A stretch of 19,497 nucleotides of DNA from DASQFQ01 sp038327685 (lineage in GTDB: Bacteria; Actinomycetota; Thermoleophilia; Solirubrobacterales; Solirubrobacteraceae). The notes under the pieces were generated by a model. That model searched no databases, was not told where the DNA came from, and saw only the letters and a list, made by a program, of their open reading frames with translations. Below are positions 13,621-19,497 of the stretch, one piece after another (position 1 is the first letter of the stretch; each line of letters opens with the position of its first letter). Location: contig JBBQLH010000079.1 in assembly GCA_038327685.1 (NCBI GenBank), positions 1-19,497 of the forward strand, in the 5' to 3' direction. The translations under genes were made by a program, and so were the position numbers.

Positions 13621-13758
13621 ACCGGTCGAGCCCTCGGCGCATCAACCCGAGTTCCCCTCCCGCGTGGGCTGCTCCTCGACCTGCTGGCCACCGGCGACCG
13701 CGACGCCGTCGACGCGGCGATGGAGCGCCACATCGCCGCCGTCGCCCCAGGAGGCTAG
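13621..13758 (+). pseudogene. Possible GntR/FCD-type regulator C-terminal fragment
   Basis: A frame of about 45 codons reads GRALGASTRVPLPRG, LLLDLLATGDRDAVDAAMER and HIAAVAPGG before a TAG. The helix ending DxDAVDAAMxRHI is typical of the last helix of FCD ligand-binding domains in GntR regulators. A stop codon lies directly upstream (13618-13620) and no DNA-binding domain is seen, so this is at most a tail. Its TAG overlaps the TAG of the convergent small zinc-finger gene. It lies in the 200-bp space between the metallopeptidase and the sugar operon. Chance similarity is possible. Confidence 0.35.
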
Positions 13759-13925
13759 GAGTCGAGCGCCTCGTAGGCCTCGGCGTCGACGAGCTCCTCG
13801 AGCGCTTCGGCGTCGAGGGTCTCATCGTGCTCCTCGGAGAGGTGGGCGCCCAGCCGGCCCGCCAGCTCGTCGTTGCTCGCGGCCGAGATCGCCTCGCCGC
13901 AGTGGTTGCACTCGATCACGCGCAT
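13755..13925 (-). CDS. Small zinc-finger-like protein (56 residues)
   Basis: This short gene is the last in the sugar operon. It starts with ATG at 13925, four bases after the GH15 stop, preceded by GGGGTGA as a ribosome-binding site. The protein begins MRVIECNHCGEAISAASNDE and continues ELAGRLGAHLSEEHDE. Two cysteines (C6, C9) and two histidines (H28, H33) have a C-x2-C-x18-H-x4-H spacing, close to a C2H2 finger or the DUF1059-like small proteins. The remainder (36-56) is strongly acidic with a repeated (D/E)AExxE pattern. Third codon positions are almost all G or C, which supports coding. Function unknown; the position suggests co-expression with central sugar oxidation. Confidence 0.75.
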   Translation of the reverse strand: MRVIECNHCGEAISAASNDELAGRLGAHLSEEHDETLDAEALEELVDAEAYEALDS

Positions 13926-13929
13926 CAGA

Positions 13930-15777
13930 TCACCCCAGGGCCCGGTCGAGATTGTACGCCGCGCTGATCAGCGCGAGGTGCGTGAAGGCCTGCGGGAAGT
14001 TACCGAGGAGCTCGCCCTTCGGCCCGACCTCCTCGGAGTAGAGCCCGAGGTGGTTCGCATAGGTCAGCATCTTCTCGAAGGCGAGCCGGGCATCGTCGAT
14101 CTGGCCGGCACGCGTGAGCGCCTCGACGTACCAGAACGAGCACATCGAGAACGTGCCCTCGTCGCCGCGGATCCCGTCGGGTGAGGCCTCGACGTTGTAG
14201 CGGTAGACGAGCGAGTCCGAGACCAGCTCGTCGCCGATCGCCTCGAGCGTCGACAGCCAGCGCGGGTCTTGCGGGGCGATGAAGAGCGTGAGCGGCATCA
14301 GCAGGATCGAGGCGTCCAGGACCTCTGAGCCGTAGTGCTGGATGAACGCCTGGCGCTTCTCGCTCCAGCCCTTCTGCATGATCTGGTTGTAGATGCGGTC
14401 GCGCTCCGCCAGCCAGCGCACGATGTCGCCGGGCAGGCCGCGGGCGCGGTTCATTCGGATCGAGCGCTCGAGCGCGACCCAGCACATCAGCCGCGAGTAG
14501 GTGAAGTCCTTCTGGCCCCCGCGGGTCTCCCAGATGCCCTCGTCGGCCTGGTCCCAGTGCTCGCACAGCCAGTCGACGATCCGCCGCAGGTTGTCCCAGG
14601 TGTCGGAGAAGATCGGCTTGCCGTACTTGTTGTACAGGTAGACCGAGTCGATCATCTCGCCGTAGATGTCGAGCTGGCGCTGGTCGGTGGCGGCGTTGCC
14701 GATCCGCACCGGCGCCGAGCCGCGGTAGCCTTCCCAGTGCGAGAGCGTCGTCTCGGGCAGCTCGGAGCGTCCGTCGATCCCGTACATGATCTGCAACGGC
14801 CCGCTCGGCCCGTCGCTCCAGTTGCTCATGCGATCGGTCAGCCAGCCCATGAAGGCCCCCGCCTCCTCGGTGAATCCGAGCCGCAGCAGCCCGTAGAGCG
14901 AGAACGCGGCGTCGCGGATCCAGGTGTAGCGGTAGTCCCAGTTGCGCTCGCCACCGAGGTTCTCCGGCAGCGAGGTGGTGGGCGCCGCGACCAGCGCGCC
15001 GGTCGGCGCGTAGGTCAGCAGCTTGAGCGTCAGCGCCGACCGCAGCACCATCTCGCGCCAGCGGCCCTGATAGCTCGACTGCCCGACCCAGCGGCGCCAG
15101 TAGGCGACGGTGGCCTCGAACGCCGCGCCCGTCTCGCGCTCGGAGTGCGGCCGGCAGATGTGGTCCTGGGGGACGCGCTCGAGCACGAACGTCTGCGAGT
15201 CGCCCTCGGCGAGGTCGAACGTGGCGTAGACGCCGGAGCCGCGACGCTCGAGTGTCCGCTCGTGGCCCATCGTCCGCGCGATCGCGCCCTCGAGCGCCAG
15301 CGAGAGGTCTGGCGATCGGAACAGCACACCATGCGGGTGCATCTCGACCTCGTGCTCGGCGCGGCCGTAGTCGAAGCGCGGCTGCACCTCGATCCGGAAG
15401 CTCATGTGGCCCCGCACGACGACGACGCGGCGGATCAGGCGGTGGCGGTGCAGCGCCATCTCGGCCTTGTCGATCGGCATGAAGTCCTGCACCTCCCCGA
15501 CCCCCTGCTCGGTCAGGAAGCGCGTGATCAGCACGTTGGTGTCGGGGAAGTAGAGCTGCTTGGAGGTCCACGCCTCGCCGGCCGGGCTCAGCGCGTAGAA
15601 GCCGCCCTTGTTCTTGTCGAGGATCGCGCCGAACACGCTCGGCGAGTCGAACGCCGGACAGCAGTACCAGTCGATCGTGCCGTTCGTCCCGACGAGTGCG
15701 ACCGAGTGGAGGTCGCCCACGAGGCCGTGCTCGGCGATCGGGAGGTAGCCGTCGTGATCCTCGCCGGCGCGCGCCAT
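13930..15777 (-). CDS. GH15 glucoamylase / trehalase
   Basis: This 615-residue glycoside hydrolase of family 15 has no signal peptide and should be cytoplasmic. The N-terminal beta-sandwich (about 10-250) begins YLPIAEHGLVGDLHSVALVG and TIDWYCCPAFDSPSVFG. The (alpha/alpha)6 barrel (about 260-615) includes RNWDYRYTWIRDAAFSLYGL, DEGIWETR (412-419) and LYSEEVGP (579-586). I infer E417 in GIWE and the E582/E583 pair as acid and base. The ending GELLGNFPQAFTHLALISAA is typical. The family includes trehalases and alpha-1,4-glucosidases, and sequence alone does not separate them; actinobacterial homologues of this length are often trehalases. ATG 15777 follows GGAGGAG and lies two bases after the ROK kinase stop, so the two are co-translated. 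Confidence 0.93.
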   Translation of the reverse strand: MARAGEDHDGYLPIAEHGLVGDLHSVALVGTNGTIDWYCCPAFDSPSVFGAILDKNKGGFYALSPAGEAWTSKQLYFPDTNVLITRFLTEQGVGEVQDFMPIDKAEMALHRHRLIRRVVVVRGHMSFRIEVQPRFDYGRAEHEVEMHPHGVLFRSPDLSLALEGAIARTMGHERTLERRGSGVYATFDLAEGDSQTFVLERVPQDHICRPHSERETGAAFEATVAYWRRWVGQSSYQGRWREMVLRSALTLKLLTYAPTGALVAAPTTSLPENLGGERNWDYRYTWIRDAAFSLYGLLRLGFTEEAGAFMGWLTDRMSNWSDGPSGPLQIMYGIDGRSELPETTLSHWEGYRGSAPVRIGNAATDQRQLDIYGEMIDSVYLYNKYGKPIFSDTWDNLRRIVDWLCEHWDQADEGIWETRGGQKDFTYSRLMCWVALERSIRMNRARGLPGDIVRWLAERDRIYNQIMQKGWSEKRQAFIQHYGSEVLDASILLMPLTLFIAPQDPRWLSTLEAIGDELVSDSLVYRYNVEASPDGIRGDEGTFSMCSFWYVEALTRAGQIDDARLAFEKMLTYANHLGLYSEEVGPKGELLGNFPQAFTHLALISAAYNLDRALG

Positions 15778-15779
15778 CG

Positions 15780-16739
15780 CTAGCTCCGCTCCTCCTCCTG
15801 GGCCGCGACCATCGCCGCGCCCAGCACGCCGGCCTGAGCGCCGTGGCGCGCGAGCCGGATCGTCGTGTGCCGCCCCAGCCCCGGCACCGTGTAGCGCTCC
15901 GCGACGGCGCGCGCCGGCTCGAGCAGCAGGTCGCCGGCGGTCGAGACGCCGCCGCCGATCACGATCTCCTGCGGATCGAACAGGTTGATCGCGTTGGCGA
16001 TGCCGATGCCGAGCCGCTGGCCGAGGATGTCGAGCACGCGCAGCGCGTCGGCGTCGCCCGCCTTGGCGCCGTCGACGACGTCGTGGCCGGTGACCTCCCC
16101 GTCCTGCGTCAGCCGCTTGCCGAGGAAGGAGTCCTCCTCCTCGCGCGCCTCGCGCTCGGCGAGGCGATCGAGCGCGCGGCCGGCGGCGAGGTACTCGAGC
16201 GTCCCCGGCAGCGGGTGCTTGCCCTCGGGGACCGGGGCGCCGTCCTCGAGGTCGAGCCCGATCACGGTGTGGCCCATCTCGGCGGCGCTCGTCGCCCCGC
16301 GGTAGAGCCGCCCGTTGAACACCAGGCCGCCGCCGATACCCGTCCCGACGGTGATCATGACCAGGTTCGGGCACACGAGGCTGCCGTCCTCGTCGAACGC
16401 CTCGGCGAGCGCGGCGCACGATGCGTCGTTCTCGATGTAGACCGGGATCCCGGCCTTCTCCGTCAACAGCTTGCGCAACGGCACGTCCTGGAGCGGGATG
16501 TTGACGCTGTGGGCGATGCGGCCGGTCTCGAACTCGATGATCGACGGCAGTCCGACCCCGGCCGCGACGGTCTCGTCGGAGCGCAGGTGACCGATCAGCT
16601 CGACCAGCTGGGCCACCAGCGCGTCGGAGTCCGCCACGTTGGTCTTGATCAGCTCGCGCGTCGTGAGCTTGCCGTTCTGGAGCGTGGCCGAGGCGATCTT
16701 CGTGCCCCCGACGTCGAGGCCGATGAACTGGCCCTCCAT
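15780..16739 (-). CDS. ROK-family glucokinase-like sugar kinase without the zinc cysteines
   Basis: This 319-residue ATP-dependent sugar kinase has LDVGGTK (8-14, phosphate loop), YIENDASCAALAEA (catalytic D105), TVGTGIGGGLV (130-140), E154 and H157 in EMGHT, and IVIGGGVS near the C-terminus. The usual ROK zinc motif CxCGxxGCxE is missing: the equivalent stretch 171-187 reads PEGKHPLPGTLEYLAAG, with no cysteine but with the ExxxAAG helix kept. Position between pgl and GH15 strongly suggests glucose as substrate. The ATG at 16739 directly follows the pgl TAG (TAGATG), indicating coupling. It could act on another hexose, so the symbol is left empty. Confidence 0.9.
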   Translation of the reverse strand: MEGQFIGLDVGGTKIASATLQNGKLTTRELIKTNVADSDALVAQLVELIGHLRSDETVAAGVGLPSIIEFETGRIAHSVNIPLQDVPLRKLLTEKAGIPVYIENDASCAALAEAFDEDGSLVCPNLVMITVGTGIGGGLVFNGRLYRGATSAAEMGHTVIGLDLEDGAPVPEGKHPLPGTLEYLAAGRALDRLAEREAREEEDSFLGKRLTQDGEVTGHDVVDGAKAGDADALRVLDILGQRLGIGIANAINLFDPQEIVIGGGVSTAGDLLLEPARAVAERYTVPGLGRHTTIRLARHGAQAGVLGAAMVAAQEEERS

Positions 16740-17420
16740 CTACAACGCCGCGGCCGCGGCTTCGTCGACGAAGACGAAGATCGAGCCGTCCTCCGGGCGC
16801 ACGCGCGCGGCCGGGGCCTCGGGGTCGGGCGGGTCGCCGAAGGCGCGCGCGACGGCCTGCGCCTTGTCGGCGCCCGAGACGAGGAAGTCGACGACGCGGG
16901 CGCGGTTGATGACGGGCAGCGTGAGCGTCACGCGCGGGACCTGGGGCGCCAGGCCCGCGAGCGGCACGCCGACCGCGAGCCGGCGCGTCTCCTCGAGCTC
17001 GGGCTTGCCCGGGAACAGCGAGGCGACGTGCGCGTCCGGCCCCATGCCGAGCAGGATGAGGTCGAGGCGCGGATCGGGGCCGAGATGCTCGCGCAGCAGC
17101 GCCTCGTAGGCCCCGGCGGCCGCCTCGTGGCCGAGCTCGCCCTCGATCCGCATCACGCGCGGAGGTCGCGTGAGGCGCGAGAGCAGCGCGCGGTCGGCCA
17201 TGCCGAAGTTCGAGTCCCCGTCGTCGGGGGGGACGCAGCGCTCGTCGGAGAACCAGACCGTCGCGCCGCTCCAGTCCGCGTCATGCTTGGCCGCGATCGC
17301 GTAAGCGTCGCGCGGCGTCGACCCGCCGGTGAGGACGATCTGGCCGCCCTGCTCCGCGACGGCGGTGAGCCGCTCGGCGACCGCGGCCCCGGGATCCTCG
17401 ACGACCGAGATCTGCCTCAT
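16740..17420 (-). CDS. pgl: 6-phosphogluconolactonase
   Basis: This 226-residue cytoplasmic enzyme hydrolyses 6-phosphogluconolactone to 6-phosphogluconate, the second oxidative step of the pentose phosphate pathway. It belongs to the NagB/RpiA-like Pgl (DevB) family. Visible motifs are LTGGSTPRDAY (30-40), WFSDERCVPPDDGDSN (56-71) and LILLGMGPDAHVASLFPG (121-138). H131 is retained, although the common GPDGHTASLFPG appears as GPDAHVASLFPG. The C-terminal half includes TLTLPVINRARVVDFLVSGA. The ATG at 17420 is 13 nt after the opcA stop. Length and motif order are normal. The family call is secure. Confidence 0.95.
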   Translation of the reverse strand: MRQISVVEDPGAAVAERLTAVAEQGGQIVLTGGSTPRDAYAIAAKHDADWSGATVWFSDERCVPPDDGDSNFGMADRALLSRLTRPPRVMRIEGELGHEAAAGAYEALLREHLGPDPRLDLILLGMGPDAHVASLFPGKPELEETRRLAVGVPLAGLAPQVPRVTLTLPVINRARVVDFLVSGADKAQAVARAFGDPPDPEAPAARVRPEDGSIFVFVDEAAAAAL

Positions 17421-17433
17421 GCGACGAGGCAGC

Positions 17434-18486
17434 CTACGCGACCATCGCGCGCGCGGCAGACAGCGCCGGCTTGTAGGTCGGGTCGCGCAGCAGCGCCTGG
17501 CGAACGCCCTCGCCGAGGATCCCCGCCTCGCCGCGGGAGGCCCCGAGCACGGTCCACACCTGCTCGGTGCCGTCGCGGGCGCGGCGCACGGACTGCAGCC
17601 CGCCCGGGCCGCGGTCGAGCGACACCGACCAGCCCGAGGCCATCTCGATCGTCACGCCCGCGAGGCCGGGAGCGCCTGGCTGCTCGACCTCGTCGAGCCG
17701 CAGCGAGATCTCGCCGCGGCGCGCCCGCGCGTGACCGCTGCGGTGCTTGCCGCCACCCTGCGAGAGCGAGCCCGGGCGCCAGCCCAGGCGCGAGCTCAGC
17801 CAGCCGCAGAAGAGCACCGCGGCCGCGGTCGAGTCGGCGCGGTGCCGGACCGTGACGCCCGAGATCTCCGACAGCCCGCGGCGCAGCGGCGGCGGATCGA
17901 AGGCGGCGGCCACGCGCTCGCGCCACGGCGTCGAGCGCAGCCACGCGAGGTCGACGACGTAGGCGCTCTCGAGCAGCTCGGCCGTGCGCGCGAGCGCCGC
18001 CGCGAGCTCGGGCTCGTCCTGGGAGTCGACGAGCACGACCTGCATCAGCCGGCTCAGCGAGTCGACCGCCTCCGTATGCCCGTGCGGCGCCCACACGAGC
18101 GTCGCCAGGTCGGGCACGAGCAGCGCGTCGACGATCGTGTCGAGCGACTTGAGATGGCGCTCGCCGATGTCGAGCTCGACGCGCTCGCGGCCGAGCGAGA
18201 ACGGGCCCTCGGTCTTCTCGGCGGCGACGCTGCACCACGCGTCCATCGTGGTGCGGCGCGGGTGCACGGAGCACAGCACGAGCCGCGACGGGTGGTAGCG
18301 CCCGATGCGCTCGAGCCGGTTCTCGACCTCTCCGCGGAACTCGCCGTCCACGACCACGACGAGGTTGAGCACGCGCGCCGGGACGAAGGCGTCCTCGTCG
18401 TGGTAGCGCTCGGTCAGGAGCCTGCGCAGCGCCGCCTCGACCTTGCTCGGCGTCGTGTCGCGCTCGCGCCAGACCTCCTCGCTCAT
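17434..18486 (-). CDS. opcA: OpcA, glucose-6-phosphate dehydrogenase assembly protein
   Basis: OpcA is an activator or assembly factor of G6PDH, first described in cyanobacteria and widespread in actinobacteria, almost always next to zwf. This 350-residue protein shows the expected features: ARVLNLVVVV (37-46), RYHPSRLVLCSVHP (63-76), LLVPDLATLVWAPHG (122-136), an SRLMQVVLVDSQDE segment (149-162) and a C-terminal all-beta part containing GVTIEMASGWSVSL. ATG 18486 lies ten bases after the zwf stop, so the two are co-transcribed. No frameshift is visible. It has no catalytic motif and works through binding to Zwf. Confidence 0.94.
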   Translation of the reverse strand: MSEEVWRERDTTPSKVEAALRRLLTERYHDEDAFVPARVLNLVVVVDGEFRGEVENRLERIGRYHPSRLVLCSVHPRRTTMDAWCSVAAEKTEGPFSLGRERVELDIGERHLKSLDTIVDALLVPDLATLVWAPHGHTEAVDSLSRLMQVVLVDSQDEPELAAALARTAELLESAYVVDLAWLRSTPWRERVAAAFDPPPLRRGLSEISGVTVRHRADSTAAAVLFCGWLSSRLGWRPGSLSQGGGKHRSGHARARRGEISLRLDEVEQPGAPGLAGVTIEMASGWSVSLDRGPGGLQSVRRARDGTEQVWTVLGASRGEAGILGEGVRQALLRDPTYKPALSAARAMVA

Positions 18487-18496
18487 GGCGCCGCGG

Positions 18497-19497
<1,001 letters not shown>

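Noticed and set aside
13550..13642. A 30-codon minus-strand frame whose TGA overlaps the metallopeptidase ATG (ATGA), suggesting a coupled upstream small gene
   Set aside because: It has no ribosome-binding site or recognisable motif, and the same bases may belong to a plus-strand regulator fragment. The ATGA overlap alone is weak evidence.
12483..13967. A long plus-strand open frame opposite the metallopeptidase gene
   Set aside because: Composition is that of an antisense shadow, no motif is recognisable, and the minus-strand protein has HExxH and GNR motifs.
15777..16419. Extending the GH15 protein upstream to give about 829 residues
   Set aside because: The extra 214 residues are an out-of-frame reading of the ROK kinase gene. 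ATG 15777 has a ribosome-binding site and opens at the normal GH15 N-terminus.

Overview
This is a very GC-rich window. Starts are often GTG or TTG, third codon positions are mostly G or C, and the gene set is actinobacterial: OpcA with G6PDH, a short single-domain Ppx/GppA, an actinobacterial PPK1, STAS anti-anti-sigma, GH15 and ROK. The overall flavour suggests Thermoleophilia / Solirubrobacterales. That is an inference from family style, not from a marker gene. No tRNA, rRNA, CRISPR array, intact transposase or phage gene was seen.

Layout. (1) 1-2711, minus: a two-gene polyphosphate operon, ppx/gppA then ppk1, with the ppk1 C-terminus cut by the left edge. (2) 2743-4403, plus: an ABC-2 exporter pair with an ATGA overlap, ending in a small tandem duplication that covers the permease stop. 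(3) 4442-5050, minus: a secreted CAP/SCP-domain protein with a TTG start and a G-rich leader. (4) 5209-10053: an accessory, partly decayed stretch. It holds three gene remnants (metallophosphoesterase, HD-GYP protein, sialidase-like propeller protein) among intact genes: a MarR regulator with a C-terminal cysteine cluster, a zinc-ribbon membrane protein, an anti-anti-sigma factor behind a SigB-like promoter, and a tandem pair of peptidase E/cyanophycinase-like paralogues. (5) 10077-13758: a PAS histidine kinase whose receiver-like domain has lost its phosphorylation residues, an ABM-fold small protein, a secreted FG-GAP-like protein, and a HExxH metallopeptidase carrying the LQR-x2-GNR motif seen in proteins linked to extracellular contractile injection systems (eCIS). 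(6) 13755-19497, minus: one tight operon, zwf (cut by the right edge) - opcA - pgl - ROK kinase - GH15 glucosidase - 56-residue zinc-finger-like protein.

How the genes work together. The right-hand operon reads as a complete route from an alpha-glucan or trehalose to NADPH: GH15 releases glucose, the ROK kinase phosphorylates it, Zwf with OpcA oxidises glucose-6-phosphate, and Pgl opens the lactone. The left-hand operon makes and degrades polyphosphate. Several genes in the middle appear to be leaderless, with a TAnnnT box 6-9 nt before the start codon. The least explained items are the eCIS-type metallopeptidase with no injection-system genes in view, the degenerate-receiver kinase, and the unlisted small zinc-finger gene.
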